This document shows, piece after piece, positions 1 through 12,587 of a stretch of DNA of 64,000 nucleotides. A program made the translations under genes and the position numbers. Source of the stretch: Poa pratensis. Taxonomy: Eukaryota; Streptophyta; Magnoliopsida; Poales; Poaceae. The DNA lies in NCBI GenBank assembly GCA_947311845.1, contig CAMZMU010000062.1:53713745-53777744 (forward strand). Direction: 5' to 3'. Each line of letters starts with the position of its first letter. The first letter of the stretch is position 1. Below the pieces are notes generated by a model that ran no database searches, was not told where the DNA came from, and was given only the letters and a program-made list of their open reading frames with translations.

Positions 1-472
1 AGTAAAAATAAGACGCAACCAATATAAAAATATAAACTTTGGTGATCATGTCATGACAAGAAAAATATTCCATGTATCTTTTCCATTCTTATTTTGGCCA
101 ACTCCATTTCAAATGATACTTGGTTGTTAACAACCCAAAATCAATACCCATTATTTGAGAAAGTAAAAGTACTTCCTATGGAGATCTATATGCGAAGACC
201 GAGAGATCGATGACGTCTTTGCGAACTAGGCCGTCTTCCCAGTCAGCTGCCTGTAGGTGTCTTGGCAAATGACTCGGGCCCCACGTTGATTGGTGATTTC
301 CGCTGCAAGAACTTATTGAAGATTATTACTTCAATCAAGTAAGTATGTTTATTCGGTATTTATGGATGTTCTTTTGATACCAGTTTGATTGTGCTCAGCG
401 ACAGACTGATCATGGGATCGCTGATGTTGTAGGCACAAGGGTATCTCGGACAGCTAGTCCGGGGTCCCCCCA
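1..472 (+). repeat. LTR1 of the array, internally deleted
   Basis: Positions 1-193 match the 5' part of LTR2 (from about 2072) and 194-472 match the LTR 3' end (10868-11145 in LTR2; 17532-17808 in LTR3). About 4.57 kb is missing between positions 193 and 194. A second gap of about 21 bp lies near 177, seen by comparison with LTR2 around 2250-2275. The first roughly 160 bp of the LTR lie before the window. The LTR ends in CCCCCCA next to the primer site. Confidence 0.88.
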
Positions 473-476
473 GACT

Positions 477-489
477 TGGTATCAGAGCC
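477..489 (+). other. Primer binding site, initiator Met-tRNA type (copy 1)
   Basis: TGGTATCAGAGCC, four bases after the LTR1 end, is the standard plant retrotransposon primer site complementary to the 3' end of initiator Met-tRNA. The identical site recurs at 11150-11162 after LTR2. Confidence 0.93.
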
Positions 490-1898
490 ATCCTGACTGT
501 AACAGACCTTAGTTAGCATGGACGTTAGTTAGGAAAGAAATATTTTGTTAAAAATATATTGTTACCAAAAACATATTTTTATCTAAGGAAGCCCAAGAAA
601 ATAGCTTCCACTCTTCTCACCTTCTCAAATATTTCCGAGACTCATCCCTCTATTTAAGATTTTCTAAGGATTTCTCTAGTCCCTCTTACCTGTTCAAAAT
701 ACTTGACGATGAACCCAAGTGAGACCTAATTAGCTAGCACCTACAAAGAAGCTTTCATATCAAATATTCAACATTCAGCCTCAAGGTGATTGATCTGCAA
801 ATACCAAGATCGTCAATATCAACAAAGCAAGAGACCTCGAAGACCTCAACTCAATATCAACAATTCCACTCAGTTACTACCTCGACAATCTCAATTTTTC
901 CTGCTGAAGCCTAAGGTGACAAAGTGAAGACTTCACCAACTATGTTTAACCGAGACCATAGGATAAACCTGATAGGAACCTTGGGTGTAATACCCGACTA
1001 CCACGAGTATTAGACGTCCTTTGGTACTAGATGTACCTTGTGTGCTCTTTGCTTGTGTGTACTCTGCTTGTGTATTGTTTTTTGGTGAATTCTCTGTTTG
1101 TGTGTTCACAATCACGCCTTGTCGGCAGCACACAGTAACCTCAAAATTCTCTTCTTACCAAAGCTTCGTGAAGCTCAAGAACCAAGGAAGTCGACAATGA
1201 AGTTCCTCCTTTACTCAGCTGAAGAAGGACAAAGGTGAAGACAAATAACCGACAGAATACCCAGAAGAATCAAACGCCGGAAACACCTGCTATGGACGAC
1301 ACCAACCACCAAGCAAGCTGAGATTCAAATAGAAGTTTTTATTATCCTTTTTCTAACTAGAAATCGGAGAGAGTCAAGTACCCAAGCTTGACGCATCCTG
1401 AGAACAACGCGTCCCCATCTGTGACCCTCGTAAGGAGAAAATATCTGGAAGTGATATCTGCACCAACCCCAAGCACCAAGGCGCGACACCCAAGACGAAG
1501 ATCGTCAAGCCACCCAAGAAGAACAATGCCTCCAAGTCAACTCCAGCCGCAACCTTCAGGATGACCCTTCAAAACCCCTTTTTAAGGGGGGAAGACCTGC
1601 AATAGGTATACAAGAAGGTGTTAATAATTAGCTCCTTGCGCCTTAGTCTTGTAGTATCTGGAAAACAGCCAACCACGATTATCCATCAGTCTCGATCATC
1701 AAGTCAACCACATCGCCAAGGATCTGAACTCAGCACAGAAGTTTATCGACAGAGCAAGCCTCGCAACATCAATTTATCAAGATCTCACATGGCGGTCTCG
1801 CTGAAGAAGCAACGACCTCGGAAGTATAGTCAGCCCAAAACCCGTGCCCTCGTACTCCCCTGTTACCACCGGGCAAATCTCGAGGACGAGATTTATTT

Positions 1899-1912
1899 TA
1901 AGGGGGAAGAGC
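1899..1912 (+). other. Polypurine tract (copy 1)
   Basis: A purine run, TAAGGGGGAAGAGC, directly precedes the TGTCACATCCC start of LTR2, as expected for the plus-strand primer. The second copy, just before 12588, has one extra G. Confidence 0.85.
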
Positions 1913-4900
1913 TGTCACATCCCAAATTTTGGAACTAAGAAAAACTTAGTTTTACAAGACCCAAAATTCAGAACCAACAAAAACTTTTTGAAATGTTTCA
2001 CTGATGATTGTGTTTTCCTTCCCATTGCTATGTTTGGACCTAGTGTGACTTGTTGTTTAAATTGTTTGACTAGTAAAAATAAGACGCAACCAATATAAAA
2101 ATATATTTAACTTTGGTGATCATGTCATGACAAGAAAAATATTCCATGTATCTTTTCCATTCTTATTTTGGCCAACTCCATTTCAAATGATACTTGGTTG
2201 TCAACAACCCAAAATCAATACCCATTATTTGAGAAAGTAAAAGTACTTCCAAAATTATGTGTTTCCAAAAGTATGGAGATCTATATGCATCTCCTATCTA
2301 TATTTCAACCTTGCTATTTTGCATGTGTATGCAACTCCCATTTTATAAACTCTATTTTTCCACTCCATATTGAAATAACACTAGTGGGAAATATATTACC
2401 CCACATATGTCTCTTTATCAAACCTTTGAAAACTATTAAGTTATGAATTGAGATATTCCTCAAACATCATCTTGTCATAATTGAGTGTGATCATTTTTAC
2501 AAGATAGTATTGTTAATCATGGAAATGGTGGTGTGATTAATTCATGTGGTTTGATTTGTGTGATCTTGGTTGTGATGCTGATCTGATTGTGTTTGTTGCT
2601 TGTGAGGGTAATTCCTCAGTTGTGATTAATACTAGAATAAGACACACTTGACAACAAATTTGGTATGTGACTTGAATAAAAACAAACCCTCTAGAATTAT
2701 TCACACCTAAGTTGAAATCCTAAATTAAGGGAAATGATCTTATTTAATTTCCCTCTATCTCTATTCCTCTATTTTATGAAAACAACTATATTTCCTTATT
2801 CTAGGAATGAGATGAAATAATAATCATTTCAACCCCATCTCACTCCCTCCTCAAGTAAACATACTTTTCAATTTTAAACAAAACTCTCAAAGTATTTAAC
2901 AAAAGGAAATTAAGATCATGATAAATAAATGATCTTAATAAATTATTCCTCCCAATTTCTCTGTTTCTTTCAAACCAATATTTTCTCCATGAAAATATAA
3001 CTTAATTGAAGTTACCATATTTGTCAAGAAAGTTCCAAAAGTTCAAAACAATATTTTATCACTTGTTTAAAAATATTAAAGAAATGTTAATTTAGTTTTA
3101 CCAAAAATCATTTATTTAAATTGTGAGGACCCCTCAGATTTACCAGTCCGAGGTGCCCACGTTATGTAAACAGATCACGATCCCAATGATCAGTGCATCG
3201 CGATCACATAACCAACATGGTATACAGAGTTACATCATCCAACTCAATTAGTACAAGACTTACATAAATGGTGGTCACACGACCAAGTCTGCAACCATCG
3301 TCACGCAGGACGGAATTAACTACGATATAGCGGAAGCTTTCGGTTAGCGTCGGCCCTCGTCACAACTACGTACTGCTCCTTCTCTTGCGGTTCTATCGTA
3401 CCGGAAAATTAAACGCAACTACCGTTAATTCTAAGTAGCGGGTTGACAACAATCTAAAGTACTTAAACAAACCCGCAAGCATTTCATTACACAAACAATC
3501 CTCTGGATGGAACACCTAAAACAATCCTAAACATAAACAATTAAAGACAATCAATTAAAATAGAACTTTTAGAAGTAGCAAAGTTGCTGTTTTGAGGAAA
3601 GATCCACAAGTCCTAAAATAATGCTCCTAAAATTAAACCCTTTTAACACAGTACTTCTAGAAGTCATACTAAACTAGGAAAATTGGATCTGCACCCAAAG
3701 CACTTTCCATTAGAGAGCTAAAAATGCCTCAAGTGCTTCTGGTACTGAAACTAAATAGACTAAAACTCTAGTTTAGGAAACTCCTGCATGCAAGACTAGA
3801 TTCTACAGAAAGGTATGAATTTATCTTTCTGCACAAATTGGATTTACTCCAATTGGACACCCCTAGCTTAAGATATCCTATTTAGAGTAGAAAACAAACT
3901 TTTTACTAGACTTAATGCCCAGCACAAAATATAAATTATTTTAGACAAAACCAGTGCTGCAGGTTAAAGAAAACTCATAGGCACTCCACAAAAATACTTC
4001 TAAGTTCAAAGCATGAACAGATCTAGCACAAACAATTAAAACTAGACACATACAAATAACAGAAAATAAAAGTATCAAACTTCAAGTGTAAAAACCCACT
4101 GTTTTTGAAAATAAACCACTCTGGGCAAAATACAAGTTGGAAAATTTTACCGAGCTAGGATAAGATGGCTACTACCCAAACCTGACAGCAGCAATTGGAT
4201 TTACTCCAAAAAGTAATTTTAATAACGAACTAAAAATCAACAAAAAGCTACTGATGTCAAAACAAAACGTAATAGAACTATAGTTTTACAAATCTCCTGC
4301 ATGCAAGGCTTACACTAACAGAAAGGTACCACTTCAGGCTATCACAGAATTTTAGTTTGCACTAAATGGATAAGTAAAACTCTAGTTATTTACGTTTTAG
4401 TGGAAAAGATACTTTTCACAAGATTACATCTAGCACACTCATACAAACATAATTTTGCAAACGGCCAATTCCACGTGATTAAGAAAACACAGAAAGCTAA
4501 CAAAATTTGAATCAAACAATTCGCATGCTCGAGGATGAAATGGTGAATTAAAACCTAAAACAGATCTAACAGGGTTTATAAAACAGAAAAAGGATTTAAC
4601 AGGAAAACAATAGTTAAACGGGCCAGATCCGGCCCAGATCTGGCCGTGCGGCGCGAAATCAGCCCAGCTTCGCGGCCAGCCGCGCGGGAATTAAAAGAAA
4701 ACGAGATTCAAGCTGGGACGTTGATCTGAGATCCGACGGTTGCTGTTCTTCTCCTTTGCTGAGACGCACAGAACCAGACAGAGGTCCGGCAATGGCGTGG
4801 AGCTCGGGCTGCTCACCTTGGGCACGTACGGACCTCCTAGGGTTGGTGGGGGACGCATAGAGCTTGGGGAGGCTGTGGGTGGCTGCAGTTCTTGATGGAG

Positions 4901-7900
4901 CGGCCTAGAACGACGGCGAACTCGACGACGTCCGCGACGGGTACGGGTGGCAGCGGCTGCTCCGTGGATTCCTGGTCAAAGAAAGGGCCATGAGGGGGAG
5001 AACAAGAAGAGGAACTCGAGGGTGCAAGAATGGTGGAGAAAGAGGGACGGTGGCGCTCGCATTCGTCCGGTCCAAGATCTTAGGACCGAGGGGAACTTCT
5101 CGTGTTCCCCGGCCAGAGGACGCGAGGGCTCGAGATTTTCCTAGGGGTGGGAGAGTGATGGTGGAGGAGTGTAATGGCAAGGAGAGAGTGCGGGAGAGGG
5201 CATGTGGCCTTCTATTCACGAGATGACCGTCCATGGTGGACTCCGATCATAGGCACGAGTGAGGAGGGCACGAGGCAGCGATTGGGTGAGGGAGGCGGGG
5301 AGGAGCGTGTTCTCGCGCTGCAGCACGCCTTGGACACTAGCTCCTGGAAGAGGGCCGTTGGCACGCGAGGAGAGCAAGGAGAGGTCTTGTCTGCCGCCAG
5401 GTGTTCGACAAAAAGACCGGGCGCGATTGGGTGAGCTGTGCGGTGCTGGGGTGCAGGAGAGAGGGAGAGGGGTGTGGCTACCCCGGGTCGATGACAAGCG
5501 GTCCAGGAGGGCAGTGGGTTCCAGGAACACACGCCACACCATTGGATGGAGAGGGGTGAGGAGGGTGGAGCATGCCATGGCCATGCTGGCCTTAATGCCA
5601 CGGCCACCTCCTCTCCTCTTGTCTCCCTCATGACCACAATGCCAAGTACTGCCCAAATTAAGCCAAATGAGCAACTAGCATTGTAGGGGAGGTTTTGGAG
5701 AGATATTGAAAGGTTTAGAATCGATTTGAAAGTTTTGGACAGTTTTAGAAGTTGACAGAAAATTCAGAATCTGCTATCACGATGCTGACAAAACCATCAT
5801 GGAAAAGTGACCAGATGGCCAGAAAAATCAAGGAGAAATGTATAGGAGTGATATACTAACTATGAGATCACGATGGTCATCAATAAACTCATGAAAAAGG
5901 ATGTTTGGATGTTTGCAAGGGGGCAAAAAGAGAATAAAATAACAGGTTCAGAAATTCAGAGTTTTAGGACTTGGTGAAAATTTTCTAAGTCCCAGAAAAC
6001 TGTTGTCGTGGTGGCATCAAAACCAGCATGGAATATGGACATTTAAAACATGAAAGGTTTAAACAAAGCTTTGAGTTGATAGATAAGATGCCAAGAATGG
6101 ATGAGGTGGTGCTGCATTGCATAAAGGCAAGGTTTCAGTGTCAAAACAAAATTGTCAAAAGTCTTAAAAATACTGGAGTTAGGGTCACTGTTTGATTAGG
6201 CCACAAAGTGAACATGGATAGATAAGCAAATGAATTTGAAAGATTCAAATTACATCTTGGATGCCAAGATAAGATGGATTGGATGAAATCTATGAAGGTG
6301 TATTTCCAAATTGACCAAAGTTAAAGATTTGGTGAGGCTCAAGATGGGGTATCTTTTAACAGAGAAGAAAATAGGTCCAGAGAAGGTTTTTGCCATGTTT
6401 CTTCAAGAGTTTGAATAAGGCAAGGTGGTAATGGTGCTCATTGGGTCACACTTGACCATGAGCATGTCAAGGATTTTTCTCAAGATTTTAGGAAACACTT
6501 TTGTTCATAAAATATTTTTATAACTGACTCTAACCTTTTTGAAAATAGTTAACAACAAAATTTTAACACAAACAAGTCAATACAAATCAAACCATACATT
6601 TTAGTGGACACCTATTATCCACATACTTACATTCAAGACAAACAATTTCAAGCATAAGTTAAACAGTTTCAAACAAGCAAACAACTAAACAATCCACCAA
6701 ACACTTAAGATAAAACAAATATATTTGTGAAGTGGTGACCAACATGATCATGACATGATTTTGAAGAAGAGGGTTAAACCACTCCTTAGTAATAGTTTCC
6801 AAAGAAATATTAAATTAAGAGTTTTGAACTAAGAGTTGCAAAAATCAGAACATCACGGTGAAAAGAGTTTGTTAAAAGAAAGATAGGAGAAGATATACGG
6901 ACTATTTTACTTGTCATGACATTGATCACAAGGGTCATTTTAAATCTAGGTTGAGTTCCAAGTTTGTAATTTAGAGAGTTCATCCACACAAAGACAAACC
7001 ACATCATGGCAAACACAGCAAACGAGAGTAAAACACATCCATTTAACAAGATAAATCAAAAAGTTTTTGACGGCCCTAAATTTTGGATCTTTTATAATTA
7101 AGTTTTTTAGCTCCAAAATTTGGGACGTTACACAAATCCTATGAACAAAAATGGTTCAAAACATTTTATTTTCAAAGCCAATTTTTGTGGAGCTTCTCCA
7201 TGTATATGGGAGGCTACCTGATTTTTCTCATAATTTTAAAAATGCTTAAAGGCCTTAATTAAATCCTTGAAGTGGTACTGGTTTTAAAAGAAATAGCAAA
7301 AGGACTTAGTTGAAAAAGGGGAAAGAAACGCAGGGGGTTTTCTGCAATTGTTACATCGTTTCCTGTAGCTCCAGTGGGAGCATGGCGCCGTTGTCGTCCT
7401 CCCGTGCGTCGCCGCCCGGACCCCCCTCTCTCGCTCTCCTGCCGCGAGGTGAGGACGATAAGAGAGCCACGACGCCGCACCGCCCTCCACTCGCTCACTC
7501 CCTGCCTCTTTCTCTCTCTCTCGCTCTCTCTTCCTTCTGCCATGGCCGAGCGGTAGCTCGCGTTCGTCGATGGATCGCCGGCGATTGGAGCCACCCCGAG
7601 CCAAGCGACGACCACCACCAGCTCCGCCATGATCTCCTCTCCCTCCTCGTAGAAGGAATCGACCAGGAAGCTGGAATCGCCGTCGCCACCGCATCCTCTT
7701 CTTCTCCGGCCGCGGCAAACGTCGAGCAAGTGCGCGAGCTGCACCGGCCACCATTCGCCGCCATTCTTGTCTCCCTGAGATCCCCTCCTCGAGAGCTACC
7801 TAATGGACATCGTCGTTTATTTTTAGAAGCACCGGAGCCGCCGTCGCCGTCTCGTGTCCGTCGTGGACGTCCTCGACCACGCCATCCTCTGGGAGCTCGC

Positions 7901-10900
7901 CGAGAAGAACTTCTGCCACCCCCGACGTCCCCACGCCCTCCGAACCTCGAATCCATCCTCGCCGTCGACTGGCAGCAGCCCTAGGTGAGCTATTGGTGCT
8001 CGAGCACCATGGCCGAGCTTCGGCTCTTGTCCTCCTGAGGCAGAGGAAGACGACGGCCTGCGTACCCCTTCGCCAGCGCAGCGGGCCGGCCCAGCACGGT
8101 GCTGCTTGGCCCAGCTCCTGATATGGCCCGTTACCTTTTTTTTTAGTAGATCTATTTTCTGTTTGAATTTCCTGTTAAATTGCAATGTAGTTTTAATTCT
8201 TTTGCGGTGGATCTATGTGTGCAATAATTTTGGTATAATATTTGTAGTGTTCCTGTGTGTTTTCTTGAACATCTAGAACTGGCTGTTTGCAAAAATGTAA
8301 TTTTAAATGATGTCTAGATTTAATCTTGTAAAAAGTATCTTTTTCACTAAATATTAAATATCTAGAGTTTTATATAACTCCAAAATTTGCAAACTAAAAT
8401 TCTCTGGATAGGTTGAGATGCTAAATTTCCAGATCGTTGGCCTTGCATGCAGATGAAACCTAAAACAGAAGTTTTATTCATTCTTAAAAACACACCAGTA
8501 GCTCTTTGGTGATTTTTGTAGATTTTTGTGAGAGTGAATTTTGGAGTAAATCCAATTGGATTGTCTTCTATATGTATAGGAGAACATATCCCTAGCTTGG
8601 TTTGAATTTAGGAGTCACTGAATGACTGTGGTGCTAATTATAAGGTTTAGGTCTTTTCTGCCTATTTTTATTAGACATTTATTAATTGTTGTGTTATAAC
8701 TTTAATGTTATAAAAATGTTTCCTAGCATGTGCAGGTGGTAATCCACTGTTGTGACATGTTCCCCTATTTTTATTAGCATATTAGGAGAACTATTTGAAT
8801 CATGTATTTGTTAGATTTTTATTCCCTATATAGTCTTTTCCTAGTAATTGGGAATTGCTATGCTAGTTTGTTTTGATGTTAGATTATTTGTGTGTGATTA
8901 ATATGAATGCCTTGCTGGTTAATGCTTGTTGTGGTACTATTGCTTGCATGTTATTATTGTTTAGCAGGTTATAATATGTTAGTACTGTAGTGGTATTTGT
9001 TAGATATGTTGGTGTGAGAAAGATGTTTGCCTTGCTTGTTCAACGTAGTTGTCTCTAAGTTAAGTAATAGCTTGAGGGTCTTGTTAATGTCTCCACCTTA
9101 ACTTGGTGAGATGTTTTGAATTACCAAGATTACTTGGTAGTTTAACTTTGTCTAAAGTATTTCCTGATTAGGGAAAAATGGTTGTTAACTACCTCTAGTT
9201 GAGGGTGTCTTTGTGCCCTCTTGTTTTAGCAATGTGTTTGGTGTTATACTCCTGTGAGTATAATGCCCTTGTAAATGTAGATCTTAGTTTGTTGCTTGAT
9301 TAAATTAGTGCTATGTTGTGGTTGATTACTTGTTTGTATACCACTTGTGGTTTGGTTTGCTTATTGCGTGTTGTTTTACTTTCATGTTGCGACGCTAGAG
9401 ATAAACGCTACCGGGGTGGTATTTGGAAAGGATTTATCGGAGAACGATGAGAGTTTATTCTTTGATCAATGAGGAGAAGTCCAGGAACACATGCTGAAAT
9501 CAGGCAAGCTACTCTCTGAGCTTGCACCTACATATATATATGCATCTACTTTGATCAAATGTTTTACTTTTAAAGCAAAGATTTATAAAACCTTTTCCAA
9601 AAAGTATATGGAAACTATTTTGCCACCAATGTAGATATATAAGATAGAGTATATCAAACTATAGGATGGGAAAAATATTGTTTACTCAAAACTCCTTTGA
9701 AATTACTGGTGTGGATATGGAATACCGAGATGTCGGTATGGAAGTGGAGAACTGGAGAATGGAGGTGTTTATGAAAAATGCACATTGTGTCTTTGTACTA
9801 TGACGACCAGCCAATAACCTGTGCGACCACGTTTACCCCCATATGGGAACGGGGCTTAGTCATATAATTTGCTCTTATTAGTATGGGATACCTCATCGAC
9901 GGAGATGACTCCGTTATGCGTGAGGGGATGGTTTGTGAACTCCCCTGACCTGGGTCCTCGCTCAAACTCTATGGAAAGATAAGGAGGAGGATTGAAGACT
10001 TCATAAATGTGGTCGCCGGGAAAAACATATGAGTCCTCACACTTGGGGTTGCCGACGGGGACCGGACTGAGTGTCGATGGGAATTATCATATGGGTAGGA
10101 TCCTATACTAGCATGAGCAAATGAGAGGCTATGGTCGGTGGCTCAACTTCGCATACACCTTGTATGGCGGGACGTGGCTGACACGATGAGCTACCGGATG
10201 GATGTGGGTTAAAAGCGTGCTACCTCTGCAGAGGGTAAAACTATTCGAATAGCCGAGTCCTCGGATATGGACAGTTGGGAGGCTGTCCTCTGACCATGTG
10301 CAAGTTTTGGAAATGTTTTAAGATTTGAAAGGAAAATGGAGATGTTGTATATGTGCACTATACCGATGAGTCGGTATGAGGTTGCTCGAAAAGTGGAGGA
10401 CCCTGAGGGGCTATGATCGAGAAGTGCAAAGTTTTGTGTCCTGAAAGTGGGAAATGTTTTATGCAACTATACCAAAGGGATGGTACAAGGTTGTTGGAAA
10501 AATGATTTGACTAGGAATGGTTTTGGTCGGAAAAGGAGGAGTTTTGGAGAAATAAACAAATGGTGATTTTCCGGGAAAATGTTTATAAAAAAAAAAAAAG
10601 ACTTCTTACCTTTTTCAACAAAGATGTATTTACGGGAGAAAGTTTTAAAAGAGACTTCTTACAAAGACAGATTTATGGGAAAAAGTTCTAAAAGCCTTCT
10701 TTTCTTTCAACAAAGATATAGATATGTCTTCTCAAAATAAAGGGTTTGTTATAATAAAAATGATGCTATTGCATGCTCATGTCGGGGGTAGTTTGCGAGT
10801 ACATAAATGTACTCATGGCTGTGCCCCTGGATATTCCCATGTCCAGAATCCAAGAAGAAGTATGCTGAAGACCGAGAGATCGATGACGTCTTTGCGAACT

Positions 10901-11145
10901 AGGCCGTCTTCCCAGTCAGCTGCCTGTAGGTGTCTTGGCAAATGACTCGGGCCCCACGTTGATTGGTGATTTCCGCTGCAAGAACTTATTGAAGATTATT
11001 ACTTCAATCAAGTAAGTATGTTTATTCGGTATTTATGGATGTTCTTTTGATACCAGTTTGATTGTGCTCAGCGACAGACTGATCATGGGATCGCTGATGT
11101 TGTAGGCACAAGGGTATCTCGGACAGCTAGTCCGGGGTCCCCCCA
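1913..11145 (+). repeat. LTR2 of the array, carrying a nested solo LTR
   Basis: It starts TGTCACATCCCAAATTTTGG and ends CCCCCCA. Its net length is about 5.22 kb once the 4.0-kb insertion at 3122-7132 is removed, matching LTR3. Differences from LTR3 are sparse (about 99% identical by eye) and mostly single bases or homopolymer steps. A GC-rich island at about 7370-7985 contains several ATGs and an AG|GTGAGC donor-like site at its end. Long open frames there are compositional and match no protein I recognise. The 8000-10700 part is AT-rich and non-coding. Confidence 0.88.
3122..7132 (-). mobile_element. Solo LTR (about 4.0 kb) inserted in LTR2
   Basis: LTR3 lacks this segment, so the insertion site is known exactly. 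On the minus strand it starts TGTAACGTCCCAAATTTTGG and ends GGGGTCCTCACA, giving TG...CA termini. It is flanked by 5-bp duplications TAAAT (3117-3121) and CAAAT (7133-7137) with one mismatch. No internal domain or second LTR is present. The start resembles the host LTR start in reverse, and patches such as the GGAGTAAATCCAATTGG region are shared with LTR2 in opposite orientation, so the families are related. A GC-rich island at about 4620-5640 mirrors the island of the host LTR. Confidence 0.87.
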
Positions 11146-12587
11146 GACTTGGTATCAGAGCCATCCTGACTGTAACAGACCTTAGTTAGCATGGACGTTA
11201 GTTAGGAAAGAAATATTTTGTTAAAATATATTGTTACCAAAAACATATTTTTATCTAAGGAAGCCCAAGAAAATAGCTTCCACTCTTCTCACCTTCTCAA
11301 ATATTTCCGAGACTCATCCCTCTATTTAAGATTTTCTAAGGATTTCTCTAGTCCCTCTTACCTGTTCAAAATACTTGACGATGAACCCAAGTGAGACCTA
11401 ATTAGCTAGCACCTACAAGAAGAAGCTTTCATATCAAATATTCAACATTCAGCCTCAAGGTGATTGATCTGCAAATACCAAGATCGTCAATATCAACAAA
11501 GCAAGAGACCTCGAAGACCTCAACTCAATATCAACAATTCCACTCAGTTACTACCTCGACAATCTCAATTTTTCCTGCTGAAGCCTAAGGTGACAAAGTG
11601 AAGACTTCACCAACTATGTTTAACCGAGACCATAGGATAAACCTGATAGGAACCTTGGGTGTAATACCCGACTACCACGAGTATTAGACGTCCTTTGGTA
11701 CTAGATGTACCTTGTGTGCTCTTTGCTTGTGTGTACTCTGCTTGTGTATTGTTTGTTGGTGAATTCTCTGTTTGTGTGTTCACAATCATGCCTTGTCGGC
11801 AGCACACAGTAACCTCAAAATTCTCTTCTTACCAAAGCTTCGTGAAGCTCAAGAACCAAGGAAGTCGACAATGAAGTTCCTCCTTTACTCAGCTGAAGAA
11901 GGACAAAGGTGAAGACAAATAACCGACAGAATACCCAGAAGAATCAAACGCCGGAAACACCTGCTATGGACGACACCAACCACCAAGCAAGCTGAGATTC
12001 AAATAGAAGTTTTTATTATCCTTTTTCTAACTAGAAATCGGAGAGAGTCAAGTACCCAAGCTTGACGCATCCTGAGAACAACGCGTCCCCATCTGTGACC
12101 CTCGTAAGGAGAAAATATCTGGAAGTGATATCTGCACCAACCCCAAGCACCAAGGCGCGACACCCAAGACGAAGACCGTCAAGCCACCCAAGAAGAACAA
12201 TGCCTCCAAGTCAACTCCAGCCGCAACCTTCAGGATGACCCTTCAAAACCCCTTTTTAAGGGGGGAAGACCTGCAATAGGTATACAAGAAGGTGTTAATA
12301 ATTAGCTCCTTGCGCCTTAGTCTTGTAGTATCTGGAAAACAGCCAACCACGATTATCCATCAGTCTCGATCATCAAGTCAACCACATCGCCAAGGATCTG
12401 AACTCAGCACAGAAGTTTATCGACAGAGCAAGCCTCGCAACATCAATTTATCAAGATCTCACATGGTGGTCTCGCTGAAGAAGCAACGACCTCGGAAGTA
12501 TAGTCAGCCCAAAACCCGTGCCCTCGTACTCCCCTGTTACCACCGGGCAAATCTCGAGGACGAGATTTATTTTAAGGGGGGAAGAGC
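11146..12587 (+). mobile_element. Internal domain, copy 2 (non-coding)
   Basis: A near-identical copy of 473-1912, with the primer site at 11150-11162 and the purine tract ending at 12587. The copies differ by a few substitutions (for example near 11788 and 12175) and small indels near 11225 and 11417. It has the same lack of gag or pol. Confidence 0.87.

Larger units (their letters stand above)
473..1912 (+). mobile_element. Internal domain, copy 1 (non-coding)
   Basis: About 1.44 kb between primer site and purine tract. I see no gag, protease, integrase or RT motif in any frame. The longest open frames (about 100 codons near 1618-1938; 66 codons antisense at 933-1133) look like nothing known and run across the LTR junction or antisense. 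ATGs at about 519 and 709 open only 4-6 codon peptides. The sequence could hold packaging and dimerisation signals, but that is inference from element structure. Confidence 0.85.

Noticed and set aside
1618..1938. Possible small gag-like protein in the array interior
   Set aside because: The frame crosses the purine tract into the LTR and has no gag or zinc-knuckle features. Conservation between the two copies is explained by their recent common origin.
3118..7136. Reading the 4.0-kb insertion in LTR2 as a DNA transposon with a 3- or 4-bp duplication
   Set aside because: The ends do not form inverted repeats. In reverse orientation it has TG...CA ends, an LTR-type start and a 5-bp near-perfect TSD, so solo LTR is the better reading.
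7310..7984. Long open frames on both strands in the GC-rich island of LTR2, repeated in LTR3
   Set aside because: They overlap in several frames, are proline/arginine/serine-rich without domains, and break between near-identical LTR copies by single-base indels. Composition explains them.
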